Assembly: GCA_907163375.1 (NCBI GenBank)
Contig: CAJQUW010014756.1
Span: forward strand, 30,001-94,000
DNA from: Prostheceraeus crozeri
Lineage: Eukaryota; Platyhelminthes; Polycladida; Euryleptidae
DNA length: 64,000 bases
Direction: 5' to 3'
The notes below the pieces were generated by a model, which saw only the letters and a program-made list of their open reading frames with translations, did not search any database and was not told the DNA's origin. Numbering within the stretch: the stretch's first letter is position 1; each line of letters begins with the position of its first letter. A program made the position numbers and the translations under genes. Below are positions 31,026-40,678 of this stretch, one piece after another.

Positions 31026-32300
31026 CTAGCCATCCATCTTTCCATTAAGAATTTCAATACAATATTTTACATCTTCTAGCAATAAACCATAAGCCATCAA
31101 TGAAGTTGTGGAATCTTTCTTTTCAATATTAATTGTTACATCACAACCAGTCTTGATAATATCTTCAGATTGTGCACTTAAATCGAAACAGAAAACAGGA
31201 TATAAATGTCTCCAATCTCCAGGAGTTAATTGTGGTTCAACTCCAAATTCTATACAAAGATTTCGATAAGAATCATATCCTTCCATAAATTGATTATTGG
31301 TATCATCGAAACTTAATGGATCAATTGGATATCGGGTTTGATTTAATGAAACTTGTAAACTTCGAATTGTATTAATATGAAAAAGATTGTTGTTCTTATC
31401 AAAACTTGGAGAATTATTTCTTTGAAATGTTAGTAATAAATATCTTGGAGTATTCGCAGTTCTAGTAAAATGCCAGTTAAATCTTTGCTCTGAAAAAGTT
31501 ACTGAACTAGCAGTACGCTTTAGAAAATTTACTGGAATTGGTTTGTTAGTATTTAATCTTTTTGCAATAGCTGTTTCAATCTCTAAACTAGGAGTAATAT
31601 GCTTAATCCACCATTCAAGTCTATCAATTTTTAAATATGCTTTTTTTCCAGTCTTACCAAAAAAGATTAATTCATTATTTGCTGTACGATGAATTATTAA
31701 TTTAAATTTTAATTGATATGTTATTTTATCATAATTTAAATATCCGAATAATGGAGACAATGACCAATTTACTGTCTGTTTACTTTTCTTGTTAAATTCA
31801 CGTCTTTCTTTATATGCACTATTGTTTGTTTTATTTAAATGTTTTGCAATATTTTCTACATCTTTCGCAATTCCTGCTGCATCTGTTCCAGCGTGAGTTA
31901 AATCATCAACAATTATACCATCATTAGTATCAGGAAACCAACCTTCGATTTCATACTTTTTATTATTTTCACCAATTGTTACAAATCTAAGCATTGTATC
32001 AATTACACCTGGAGAATCACTTATTGTTTCTATATTTTGAGTTGCAACATCTAAACGCATTTGTGTAAATAATCTTGGAAAAAAATTATTCTCTAGTGCA
32101 ATATTATCGGTTTCTGGTAATGGTGTTGTAAAATTGGCATCACTATACAAAGAATATTCACAGTGTAAAAATGAATCAGGTAGATATATATAACTCTGCT
32201 GATTATCAACTTCAAAAATTAAATCACCTCCAGTATTTACTCTACTGGAAGATCCGGGATTCATAGCAATTCTTATATAGTCATTCTTTTTTGATTGCAA
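31026..32300 (-). CDS. Polinton major capsid protein (double jelly-roll), outer copy
   Basis: The sequence opens with a YIRIAMNPGSSSRVNTGGDL region, then IALENNFFPRLFTQMRLDV and SPGVIDTMLRFVTIGENNKK. The end is TPGDWRHLYPVFCFDLSAQ, SLMAYGLLLEDVKY, typical of Polinton hexon-like proteins. It would form the trimeric capsomer. Nearly identical to the inner copy (55588-56922), which keeps a slightly longer N-terminus. Confidence 0.9.
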   Translation of the reverse strand: MQSKKNDYIRIAMNPGSSSRVNTGGDLIFEVDNQQSYIYLPDSFLHCEYSLYSDANFTTPLPETDNIALENNFFPRLFTQMRLDVATQNIETISDSPGVIDTMLRFVTIGENNKKYEIEGWFPDTNDGIIVDDLTHAGTDAAGIAKDVENIAKHLNKTNNSAYKERREFNKKSKQTVNWSLSPLFGYLNYDKITYQLKFKLIIHRTANNELIFFGKTGKKAYLKIDRLEWWIKHITPSLEIETAIAKRLNTNKPIPVNFLKRTASSVTFSEQRFNWHFTRTANTPRYLLLTFQRNNSPSFDKNNNLFHINTIRSLQVSLNQTRYPIDPLSFDDTNNQFMEGYDSYRNLCIEFGVEPQLTPGDWRHLYPVFCFDLSAQSEDIIKTGCDVTINIEKKDSTTSLMAYGLLLEDVKYCIEILNGKMDG

Positions 32301-32695
32301 CTGACGAACGGAGGATCGTCTAGTCTAAATTTATTTTCGATAAGCGAAGACATTTTTATAAAAAAAAAATTTGACTTTTTGTTTTTCTCACACACAGAAA
32401 AAATTCTGCTAAAATAATTTTACTAAAATAATTTTACTAAAAAAATTTTGCTAAGAAAATTTTGCTAAAAAATTTTACTAAAAAAAAATTTACTAAAAAA
32501 CATAATTTTAGAATTTTGCTAGACCAGCTCCGCTACAGCTTTGCTGGTTAGACCGAAGGTTGCTGCTCACGCCATTTCCTCTTATTTCTTCAATTGAACG
32601 AACCGTAGGTTCAATTGAACGTTTTATGGCTACGCCTGATTTCTTCTCATGTTTACTATCAGACGGAGCTCCGCTCCTCAAGGTTTCCCCAACAG
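32301..32695. other. Intergenic region with hairpin repeats
   Basis: AT-rich text with repeated TTTTGCTAA/TTTTACTAA units (about 32405-32520) is followed by paired hairpins GAACC-GTA-GGTTC at 32600-32612 and GGC-TAC-GCC at 32628-32636. No separate gene is supported. Confidence 0.5.
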
Positions 32696-33094
32696 CTATG
32701 TTAGCAATTTTATTTTTTGTTTCTCTGAAAGTTTTTTTAAACTTTTTAGTTCTTCAGAATCATTCCTAGGTTTACGAATAGCTTCTAGTTGTTTTAATTC
32801 GTTTTGAGACTTGACAGCATTTGATATTGCACTAGCTGTACTACCTATAGCAGCTGCTCCTTTTGCAGCAGATGTAATCAAATCTTTATTATTTTTAATT
32901 AAGTTAACGATACTTCCAATACCAGAGAAGATGCCAGCTCCTTCCGTGTGAACGGCACCTGCGGTGCCTAGGAACTTTTGTGTTCCGACTGTTTCTCTAT
33001 TATCATAATGATAAACAGAATTCATACGTGGTTCATGAGCAATTCTTTGATTTGAAGCAAAATGTTTAAGATTGTGTTTATAAATTATAGGCAT
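32696..33094 (-). CDS. Small virion protein, possibly pVI-like, outer copy
   Basis: A conserved N-terminus (MPIIYKHNLKHFASNQRIAH) is followed by GIFSGIGSIVNLIKNN and an alanine/glycine helix AAKGAAAIGSTASAISNAV, then a charged helix. The glycine-rich amphipathic stretch suggests a membrane-active or capsid-internal protein like adenovirus pVI. This is inference from pattern and from its place next to the capsid gene. The inner copy is at 55026-55517. Confidence 0.6.
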   Translation of the reverse strand: MPIIYKHNLKHFASNQRIAHEPRMNSVYHYDNRETVGTQKFLGTAGAVHTEGAGIFSGIGSIVNLIKNNKDLITSAAKGAAAIGSTASAISNAVKSQNELKQLEAIRKPRNDSEELKSLKKLSEKQKIKLLT

Positions 33095-33159
33095 TTTTTA
33101 GGATTAAATTTGACTTTTGGGAAAAAATATTTACGTTAATATTTGCGCTAAGATTTACG

Positions 33160-33290
33160 TTTAGGATCGGCTAAAGCCTCTGAACAAAGTTCTATTGGTT
33201 AGTAACCTGAGGACCTTTGGTCCGATCGGCTAAAGCCTCGAGGAGCTTCGCTCCGATAGGTTAGAAACCCAAGACTTCGTCGATCAAGAT
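33160..33290. repeat. Cluster of small hairpins
   Basis: Hairpins GGCT-AA-AGCC (33169-33178 and 33228-33237), GGACC-TTT-GGTCC (33211-33223) and GGAGC-TTC-GCTCC (33242-33254) follow one another between two genes. They belong to the double-hairpin repeat family seen through both Polintons. A related cluster is at 56915-56950. Confidence 0.7.
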
Positions 33291-34171
33291 TTACGTTTGT
33301 GAATGGACAACAACTTCGAGATAACTTTATTAATTGACTGTTGCACTTTATCTATTGCGTCAAGCAGCGTGTGATGTACTTTAATTTCTTTTCTATTAAC
33401 TTGCATTTTCTGCTGATTAATCTTCAACGCCGTTTTAAGAGCATTTAACTTAATTTTAAGAACATCTAATTGTCTTTTAACAGAATCTAACTGTTCTTTA
33501 TTTTCTTTAGAGTTTTCTTGTAAATTTTTCTTTAATTCATTTTCTAAATTGATTTTAAGAGTTTTCATTTTATCAACTTTTTGATTAAGTGAGTTTACTT
33601 CATTTATTATTCTATTCATCTTTTTCATTTGTTGAGTAATTTTAGAACTCAATTCATCAACACTTTTTTGGAATGTAGTTTGTAACTGCTTTAAATTTTT
33701 TTTAATTCTTTCAGGTAGTTTTTCTATTTCATCTTCTAATTGTTCTTTTAACATTTTTATCTGATGTTTATTTTTAATTACAGCAGATTTTAAATTTAAA
33801 GAAAGTAATATTAAAATTTTTGATTGTTCAGAAATCTTTTTAAAAAGTTTTGCTATATCTGCTTCTAGCTCTCTATCCTTTTTATCAAGTTTTAATAATT
33901 TTTCGTTTAATGATTTTTCATTAAGTTTAAGCAACTTTAATTCATTCATCAGTGGAACCAAAACATCGTTTATATATTTTTCTTTTAAATCATTGATTTG
34001 TGTATCAACATATTGTTTATTTGTTAACTCTGTATTTTGTTGCGGAAGAATAGAAAGATGCAATGGACCAGATAAAACGTCTCCAGTTTTCATGATATAA
34101 TTTTCTATCTCTATTTCTAATTCACGATTATTCGGGATATATGCACCTCCACCAACATTTGGTAACATCAT
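33284..34171 (-). CDS. Long coiled-coil protein with fibre-like N-terminus, outer copy
   Basis: The N-terminus reads YIMKTGDVLSGPLHLSILPQ then NTELTNKQYVDTQINDLKEK. The order 'M.tGD.lsGPL.L...P...e..nKqYVD' is that of the repeat in phage tail-fibre and receptor-binding proteins. The remaining 240 residues are lysine/glutamate-rich heptads (long coiled coil). A fibre or spike attached to the capsid is a reasonable guess. Nearly identical to 53712-54599. Confidence 0.65.
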   Translation of the reverse strand: MMLPNVGGGAYIPNNRELEIEIENYIMKTGDVLSGPLHLSILPQQNTELTNKQYVDTQINDLKEKYINDVLVPLMNELKLLKLNEKSLNEKLLKLDKKDRELEADIAKLFKKISEQSKILILLSLNLKSAVIKNKHQIKMLKEQLEDEIEKLPERIKKNLKQLQTTFQKSVDELSSKITQQMKKMNRIINEVNSLNQKVDKMKTLKINLENELKKNLQENSKENKEQLDSVKRQLDVLKIKLNALKTALKINQQKMQVNRKEIKVHHTLLDAIDKVQQSINKVISKLLSIHKRKS

Positions 34172-34246
34172 TTTTTAACAATAAAGAAATAAATTTGTCT
34201 CTAATAAAAATAAAAAAATAAAATTTTTTCTAATAAAAATAAGAAA

Positions 34247-34753
34247 ATGGAAAAAGCAAATTTAAAAAAATTATATTCGCCCGCATCATCCTGTTCTTCT
34301 TATTCAACGAGATCAACGGGATTTGAAAATAAATGTTTTGATAATAATAATAATAATAATACTATTACAAATCCATGTATTGATGTTAATATTTTATTTC
34401 AGTTACAAGCCGAAATATTTAGAGAACAGACTAAAGGTTTACCTTCTATAGAAACTAATTATTGTTTATTTCCAGGTGATCCATTTATTAAATTTATGGA
34501 TATTGTTAGTAAATATAATGATGTTGCATATGTAGAATTAAATAAAGAAAATATGGTTATAATAGGTCATAATAATGTTTATGGATTCATTAGAGCAGTT
34601 TTGCCGATTAGTAATACTGATTGGATAGAAACTAAAATTATTAATTATATTAATATTAAAGAATTAGTTAAAAAATTAAAATCTTTCTCAAAAGAAAAAA
34701 TTAGATTGTTTGTTGATGAACAAAACCAATATAATATTCATATCGAGAGTTAA
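34247..34753 (+). CDS. Unidentified Polinton ORF A, possible processivity-factor-like
   Basis: The 168-codon frame has a low-complexity N-terminus (serine then asparagine runs), then CLFPGDPFIKFMDIVSKYND, VAYVELNKENMVIIGHNN and WIETKIINYINIKELVKKLK. The alternation of strands and helices recalls half of a sliding clamp, and with the neighbouring ORF B it sits just ahead of the polymerase module. That is a weak inference. The inner Polinton has other genes at this place. Confidence 0.4.
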   Translation: MEKANLKKLYSPASSCSSYSTRSTGFENKCFDNNNNNNTITNPCIDVNILFQLQAEIFREQTKGLPSIETNYCLFPGDPFIKFMDIVSKYNDVAYVELNKENMVIIGHNNVYGFIRAVLPISNTDWIETKIINYINIKELVKKLKSFSKEKIRLFVDEQNQYNIHIES

Positions 34754-34822
34754 AAGCATAACGAAGAATTATTATGTCAAGTATATTATAGAGATACAAT
34801 TTATAAACAAGAAACATTAGAA

Positions 34823-35347
34823 ATGCCGCAAAGATATGATGATGATACATATATAGGATTGTATTCCAATTTAAATATTAATTTATTAAAATCTTATATA
34901 AATGGTTTAGCTCAACAAGAGAAAATTTATATGTGGACAACACCCTATAAAAGTTTAGATTCTGATAAAAATTCTAAAAATAATAAACGAACCGAAGGTT
35001 CTAGGGCTTTGCCCGATCTTAAAGAATCTTATAATAATAATGATGATGTTAATATAGATGACGATAATGTAGATGATTCTGAAACATCTGAAAAAGGTGT
35101 AAATGGTAAAAAAGATTATAAAAATATTAGTAATTATAAAAATTTAAGTGAAGAAAAATTTATATCTCATACTGATGTACATGATATTAATACTACATAT
35201 AATCAAAATTTATATAAATTTCATTTTCTTACAATTGAAAACAATAATGATGGTATAGTTGAAGATACTGTTCGACAACTATGTGTCGGGTCTACAAAAT
35301 TTAAATTAGGATTTACATCTAATCAATTTAAAATTTTATCATCTTAA
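34823..35347 (+). CDS. Unidentified Polinton ORF B, acidic linker
   Basis: The N-terminal part (DDDTYIGLYSNLNINLLKSY) is followed by a double-hairpin repeat read as RTEGSRALP, an acidic Asp/Asn-rich linker, and a C-terminal part YKFHFLTIENNNDGIVEDTV, CVGSTKFKLGFTSNQF. Further coding-like text continues to about 35620. Found only in the outer copy. The role is unknown; a link to ORF A is possible from adjacency. Confidence 0.4.
   Translation: MPQRYDDDTYIGLYSNLNINLLKSYINGLAQQEKIYMWTTPYKSLDSDKNSKNNKRTEGSRALPDLKESYNNNDDVNIDDDNVDDSETSEKGVNGKKDYKNISNYKNLSEEKFISHTDVHDINTTYNQNLYKFHFLTIENNNDGIVEDTVRQLCVGSTKFKLGFTSNQFKILSS
34988..35015 (+). repeat. Double-hairpin repeat, in frame in ORF B
   Basis: Hairpin one has stem GAACC and loop GAA (34989-35001). 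Hairpin two has stem GGGC and loop TTT (35004-35014). Two bases lie between. Read as RTEGSRALP. Confidence 0.8.
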
Positions 35348-35671
35348 ATAAAAACTAAAAGTGATTCAGATTATGGTGGTGTTATTAAATTTTCCAAAAG
35401 AGAACAAAGACCAATATTTTTCTCTATTATATTATTATCAGATAAAAGATGTAATTTAGAGTTAGATATTCCAATAAGAGAATGGTATCCAATCCCAAAA
35501 AGTGTAATTTATGATGTTGAAGAATCAATTTATGATGATGATGAAGAATCAATAGTTAGTGAAAATAAATTTAAATTATTTTTGATAAAACGTTATATGA
35601 TAAAACTTAATATTATAGAACATTATATGCTAAAACTTAATATGATAAAGAAAAAAAAATAACTAAAGAAC

Positions 35672-37075
35672 GTGAAATATATAATAATATATATTACTTT
35701 TCTAGACCTTGATATTAGAATGTTTATATCTAAAATTAAAACACAATTTTTTTCTTTAAAAAATAAAAAAATGGAAAATACCAAGTTTAATTGTGTCTTA
35801 TGTAAAAAAAAGTTGCAAACAAAAAGGAGTTATCAATCTCATTTAAATAGTAAATTGCATTTACAAAATGTAGAACGAGTTGATGAAGGAAATATATTAA
35901 AATTAAATAGTTATAAGAACTATCTAGAAACATTGCCTACTGATATAAAAGTTAAAAAAATGTTTGATGATTATTCACATTCGGAATATAAAAAAGTTTT
36001 TAATAGTGAAGATGAACATGTACCAGATGGAAGATATTTATTTAGCGATACTGATGAATTTAACGAAATAGATGAATTTGATGAAGCTGAACGAACCGAT
36101 GAAGCCTTACAAACAGAAGGTTCTAGGGCTTCGCCCGTAACAGATATAAAATATTTATTTAATCAGTCTTTTGAATATAATGAAACCGATAAAACTTTTT
36201 CTGATATTCTAACCAACTTTTATAATATATTTAAGAAATCTTTCAAATGTTATATGAATGTAAAAGTACTTTATACAAAAAATGGACCTGATGGAATTCC
36301 TGAAGAAATAATACAAGGACATTTTACAAATTCACAAGAAATTCATAATGTAAATGATATACAACCCATATTTGAACAAATGATACTTAAATTAGAAAAT
36401 TGTATAATTGAAGCCCAGTTACGTGAATCTGGTTGGAGATTTGTTAAAATACTATCTAAGAAAATAGTAATTGATAAATATAAAAATAATACTGGTGGTA
36501 GTTATGTTCCTTTACCTTTCAGTTCACCACAAATAATCAACATAAAAAATGAAGATGATTATTGTTTTCTGTGGAGTATTATAGCACATTTACATCCTGC
36601 AGAATATCACAAAGAGAGACTAAGTCATTATAATAAACAAGAATACATAAAGGAATTTGATCTCTCTGATGGCTTACATGAATTTCCACATGATTATAAT
36701 AGGTTAATAAAGTTTCATAAAAAGAATAAAAATTTAATAGAAGTAAATGTTTTTGAATTAAATGTGAATTATGTTTCTATTGGTAAAATTACTCCACTTT
36801 ACTCAGATTCAAAAAAATTTTATTTGAATAATAAAAATTTATGTCAATCAGAAATAGTATATAATGATAGAGGAAATTACATGCATCATAATATTTTTTA
36901 CCAAGGAAATATAATATGTACTGAAAAATTTCAAATTGTTAAAACATTATCACCAATAATGATTAATCATAATAATTATAAAGGACGTAATTATAATTAT
37001 GATTATGATTCCGATTATCTATCTTTATCTTTAGAATATCAACAAAAATTACAAAATTTAAATGAAAGTTTATAA
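35672..37075 (+). CDS. Polymerase N-terminal module with C2H2 finger, outer copy
   Basis: A zinc finger FNCVLCKKKLQTKRSYQSHL is followed by an acidic linker carrying a double-hairpin repeat (TEGSRASP). Then comes the module typical ahead of Polinton/adintovirus polymerases: ESGWRFVKILSKKIVIDKYK, YVPLPFSS, DDYCFLWSIIAHLHPAEY and NVFELNVNYVSIGKITPLY. The tail is a Gln/Asn-rich coiled coil running toward 37436. The likely start is the ATG at about 35771, matching the inner copy. Confidence 0.8.
   Translation: MKYIIIYITFLDLDIRMFISKIKTQFFSLKNKKMENTKFNCVLCKKKLQTKRSYQSHLNSKLHLQNVERVDEGNILKLNSYKNYLETLPTDIKVKKMFDDYSHSEYKKVFNSEDEHVPDGRYLFSDTDEFNEIDEFDEAERTDEALQTEGSRASPVTDIKYLFNQSFEYNETDKTFSDILTNFYNIFKKSFKCYMNVKVLYTKNGPDGIPEEIIQGHFTNSQEIHNVNDIQPIFEQMILKLENCIIEAQLRESGWRFVKILSKKIVIDKYKNNTGGSYVPLPFSSPQIINIKNEDDYCFLWSIIAHLHPAEYHKERLSHYNKQEYIKEFDLSDGLHEFPHDYNRLIKFHKKNKNLIEVNVFELNVNYVSIGKITPLYSDSKKFYLNNKNLCQSEIVYNDRGNYMHHNIFYQGNIICTEKFQIVKTLSPIMINHNNYKGRNYNYDYDSDYLSLSLEYQQKLQNLNESL
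36092..36137 (+). repeat. Double-hairpin repeat, expanded, in the polymerase N-module
   Basis: The same GAACC...GGTTC and GGGC-TTC-GCCC hairpins, but with about 18 extra bases inside the first loop. It is read as RTDEALQTEGSRASP. The inner copy has the same expanded form at about 46645-46692, so it predates the split of the two copies. Confidence 0.75.
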
Positions 37076-37435
37076 AAATGTAAAACAGATTATCAACAAC
37101 AAAATAAAATATTAGTACAAGATTATGGCCATAAATATCAAAATAAGTTAGAAACGATTCAAGAATTAAATAAAGACAATAAAGAATTAAATAATGAAGA
37201 AAATAAAGAATTAAATGAATGTTTAAAAAAATGTCAACAACAATATAAAGAACAATATAATAATGAATATAAACAACAGCTGAAAATATTCAATCAAAAT
37301 TATCAACAGTCTGAAAAAGATTTACAAAGACAAATTGATGAAACACATGAAATATATCAAGATAAATTTGAAAAATTAAAACAAACAAAACAACCAGCAC
37401 AAGCGAATATATTATATTATCAGGGTCATTTTATA

Positions 37436-38156
37436 TTGTGTAAAGATGTTTCTATATTTACAAAAACTTCAGACAATGCTAATTTTCCTTGTCTCCAATG
37501 TATGACAAGTTTTAGAACTAAAGAAGAAATGAATAGACATTTGGAGAATTGTCAACAAAACGAAGCAGTTGAAAATACTTTTCCTAAAGATGATTATTTA
37601 GAATACAATAAATGGTATTTCAAAAATAAAGTACCCTTTACAATATATTGTGATTTCGAAGCATATAATGTTAATATGACACAAAATCGAACGGAAAGTT
37701 CCAGGGCTTCGCCCGATTCTGAAAATGATAATTATGAAAAAAGTGCAGCTGAACAAAGTAAAAAAAAATATTTATTTGAACAAAGACCATTATGTTGGGG
37801 AATGTACATTCATTCAAATTATCCTGAATTATTTAAATCAGAATATTATCAATACTATGGTGAAGATAGTTCAGAAATGTTTACAAAGAAAGTAGAAGAA
37901 TTACAAGGACGTTTTTCACAATTGCTTGAAACAAATATTCCAATGATTCCATTAACAGAAAAAGAAAAATTAAATTTTATTAATGAAACAAAATGTTATT
38001 ACTGTGGAAAAGAATTTACAAATAATTATAAAACTGGCAGAGGTAGATGTCTTGATAAGGTAAAAGATCATGATCATCTAAATGGATTATATAGAGGTGC
38101 AGCGCATAATTCTTGTAATCTTAATGCTAATAAATTTAAATATAACTTTGTTCCTC
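37436..38156 (+). CDS. Protein-primed DNA polymerase B, 5' part (outer), cut by the inner Polinton
   Basis: A zinc-binding FPCLQCMTSFRTKEEMNRHL is followed by the ExoI motif IYCDFEAYNV, then a cysteine/histidine cluster CYYCGKEF ... DHDHLNGLYRGAAHNSCN like endonuclease VII/HNH folds. The gene stops where the inner element begins (38157), inside the exonuclease domain, and resumes at 61031. The duplicated target TTCCTC is at 38151-38156. A double-hairpin repeat at 37688-37715 is read as RTESSRASP. Confidence 0.9.
37688..37715 (+). repeat. Double-hairpin repeat flanked by AT, in the polymerase
   Basis: 28 nt with AT directly on both sides (37686-37687 and 37716-37717). The second hairpin is GGGC-TTC-GCCC. 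The first is slightly decayed (GAAC ... GTTC). Counterpart in the inner polymerase at 45066-45093. Confidence 0.8.
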
Positions 38157-38837
38157 AGTAATGGGAAAAAGACCGTTCCAGGACACCATAAAATCAAAAA
38201 AAATAGTACTTTTAAAAACGACATAAATTCATGAATTTAGTCCCTTTTTCAGGTTTTTTAAGACCTAAATTCATGAATTTGGTTCATTCAAAAAGTACCA
38301 TTTTTTTCAAAAATGGTACTTTTAAAAACGACATAAATTCATGAATTTAGTTCTTAAAAACCTGAAAAAGGAACTAAATTCATGAATTTATGTCGTTTTT
38401 AAAAGTACCCAATTTTCAAATTTTTCAAAATCTCAAATTTGAGAATTACAATTTTCACCCTCAAAATCATGACCGTTCTAGGACACCGAAAATCATAAAA
38501 GTTGAGTATCTCAAATTTGAGAATTACAATCGGGCGAAGCCCTAGAACCTTCGGTTCGATTTTCACCCTTGAAAATCATGACCGTTCTAGGACACTAAAA
38601 ATTATAAAAGTTGAGTATCTCAAATTTGAGAATTACAATTTTCACCCCCAAAATCATGACCATTCAAGGACACCGAAAATCATAAAAGTTGAGAATTTCA
38701 AATTCATGAATTTTATCCATCTTTCAGGTTTTTAAAATATATCATGTGACTAAAAATATTTCTTTAAAAATGGAAGAAACAAAAGTGGATGAAACAAAAG
38801 TGGAAGAAACCGCAAGAATATATCCTTCGTTATCATA
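38157..38837. repeat. Left terminal inverted repeat of the inner Polinton
   Basis: It pairs with 60284-61030. It contains AAATTCATGAATTT palindromes and direct repeats opening CATGACCGTT at 38468, 38577 and 38655. The 109-bp gap holds a double-hairpin repeat (38531-38558); the plain gap is 78 bp. The first codons of the membrane-protein gene lie within it. Confidence 0.92.
38531..38558 (-). repeat. Double-hairpin repeat inserted in a terminal-repeat unit
   Basis: 28 nt flanked by AT on both sides. Compared with the neighbouring repeat unit it is a clean extra segment. Mirror copy at 60629-60656. Confidence 0.85.
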
Positions 38838-39489
38838 TGAACGTAGTTCTACTTTAATGGACATTGAAAAGATTAACATTGAAAAAATGAATAAAGAAAA
38901 ACACAAAGATAGAGTTAGGTATATGAAAGATAAGGAATCTCAATTATTATTAAGATTAGAGCATTATAAAAAATTAAGAAAGAGATGGACTAAAGTTAAG
39001 AATGTAACACAAGGAATTGGCATATTCTTAACAATAAGTTTAGGTGCTTTAACAATTGTTATATCTTCAGGTGTTTTAGTAATTCCAGTAGTTGCTACAG
39101 CTTTAACAGGTACGGGTGTTTTTGCAACTTCACTTGTTACAATGTTAGATAAATCTTTAATAACTAAGAAACGAAAATCATTAAAAACTAAGCATTTACA
39201 TATTAAAGAAGTCTATGATAAACTACACTACTACTTTCAAAGAGTATGTGATGATAATGTTATTACGTTAGATGAGATTGAAAAATTTGATCAAATAGCT
39301 AATGAAGTAAATCAAATATCATTTCAATCACAGACAGAAAAAGTTAATGATAAAAATAAAAAGGATGGTAAAATTTCTAGTGATGGTAAAACTTTTATTG
39401 ATGATAAAATTTTTAATGAAGAAAATGATAAAATTTTTTTAGAAGAGCTAAAAACTTTATTAGACAAAACTTTATTAAACAAAACTTAA
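38746..39489 (+). CDS. Polinton membrane-hairpin protein, inner copy
   Basis: Start region MTKNISLKMEETKVDETKV (repeated EETK units), a basic helical part, then two hydrophobic segments at about residues 92-110 and 113-137 (IGIFLTISLGALTIVIS and GVLVIPVVATALTGTGVFA) that could form a membrane hairpin, and a lysine/aspartate-rich tail with DGKTF/DDKIF repeats. The family is unknown to me. The start lies inside the terminal repeat, so the opposite end (60184-60426) carries a second copy of the gene's beginning. Confidence 0.6.
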   Translation: MTKNISLKMEETKVDETKVEETARIYPSLSYERSSTLMDIEKINIEKMNKEKHKDRVRYMKDKESQLLLRLEHYKKLRKRWTKVKNVTQGIGIFLTISLGALTIVISSGVLVIPVVATALTGTGVFATSLVTMLDKSLITKKRKSLKTKHLHIKEVYDKLHYYFQRVCDDNVITLDEIEKFDQIANEVNQISFQSQTEKVNDKNKKDGKISSDGKTFIDDKIFNEENDKIFLEELKTLLDKTLLNKT

Positions 39490-39490
39490 T

Positions 39491-39565
39491 ACGAGAAAAT
39501 TTTAAACGAGAAAATTTTAAACGTGAAAACTTTAAACGTGAAAACTTTAAACGAAAAGATTACAA
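39491..39565. repeat. 15-bp tandem repeats
   Basis: Four units of ACGAGAAAATTTTAA / ACGTGAAAACTTTAA and one diverged unit follow the membrane-protein gene. A 9-bp array (AATAAGATT)n is at about 40578-40625. Confidence 0.85.
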
Positions 39566-39721
39566 ACAACAAAGCAATAAAAAAATAATTTGTTCAGTAA
39601 AATGTTTTTGCTGTATACCAATGTTACCACAAAATTCAAATATTATATTTTAAAAAAATAGACAAAATTAAAGCTGATAATAAAAAATAAAATATTAAAA
39701 CATTATATTTGTATATTTTTA

Positions 39722-40500
39722 TTACTCGGTAAACAATTGTTCGATAACTCTTTCATGAATTTTTTTATCAATATTAATTGTGATAAATCCATAATCTTTT
39801 GACCAAGCATTATTACACGATTGTTTAAATTCATCTTTATCTCTTATACATAAATCTCTTAACAAATCACTTAAGTTTCTTGCATTTATTTCAAATAGTA
39901 TAAATATATTTGCATTCTTTCTAATAACACTTCCATCTAATGAATACATACTTTGTGTCAAATAAAATACACTACAGTTATTATGTCTACCTCTTGTGAA
40001 ATAATTTCTTTGAACTGACTGATTTCTGTCATTAACACAATCATCAAAAATTACACAGTGTTTCATTGTTTTATCTAGTTTACTAGGATCTTGCATATTA
40101 CCACTATCATCTATTAATTGTATTTTTATATGCTTATTTTTATTGGATTCAACTAACTGATTATTTTTTGCTGCTTCTTCACACCACAAATTTATTTCTT
40201 CTTCATATTCAGATTTTTCGTATTCTTCGAATAGAGAAGCAATTGCTGTTTTTGTAAGATTATTTTCAAATCCATATTTTAAAAATTGATAGACGGGTTG
40301 TTCTGCTGTTGTTGTATAAATTATAAGATTGTTATAATCTAAAAAATTTGGAGTCGTTAAAATTTTAAATAATAGATATGTTTTTCCACATCCTGATCTT
40401 CCGCAAATAACTGCTAAAACTTTATTAGATAAATTTGGATGATGATTAAATTTAAGTTTTTTTTATTTAAAGACATTTCATTCATTTTTAAAGTAATAAA
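39722..40500 (-). CDS. A32-like packaging ATPase, inner copy
   Basis: FtsK/HerA-type genome packaging ATPase. The frame 39722-40189 holds the Walker B block MKHCVIFDDCVNDRNQ, then FTRGRHNNCSVFYLTQSMYS and SKDYGFITINIDKK. Sequence matching the Walker A part of the sister copy (63211-63978) continues to about 40500. The copy is broken. It lies next to the penton gene on the same strand as the polymerase, unlike the outer arrangement. Confidence 0.8.
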
Positions 40501-40678
40501 TTCATCCATTATTGAATTAGTGTTTTTAGAAACAAAAAAATAAAAATAAAATTTTAATTTAAGTTTATTTTTTGTTTCTAATAATAAGATTAATAAGATT
40601 AATAAGATTAATAAGATTAATAAGATTAATAATGAAAATGATAAAAAAAATTAAACTTCTCTATTGTAGCGTAAAAGT

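Noticed and set aside
32560-32769. 69-codon plus-strand gene
   Set aside because: Opposite-strand shadow of the pVI-like gene and hairpin repeats.
36092-36137. Ordinary low-complexity linker in the polymerase N-module
   Set aside because: The paired hairpins GAACC...GGTTC and GGGC-TTC-GCCC recur at many unrelated sites, so it was kept as a mobile repeat instead.
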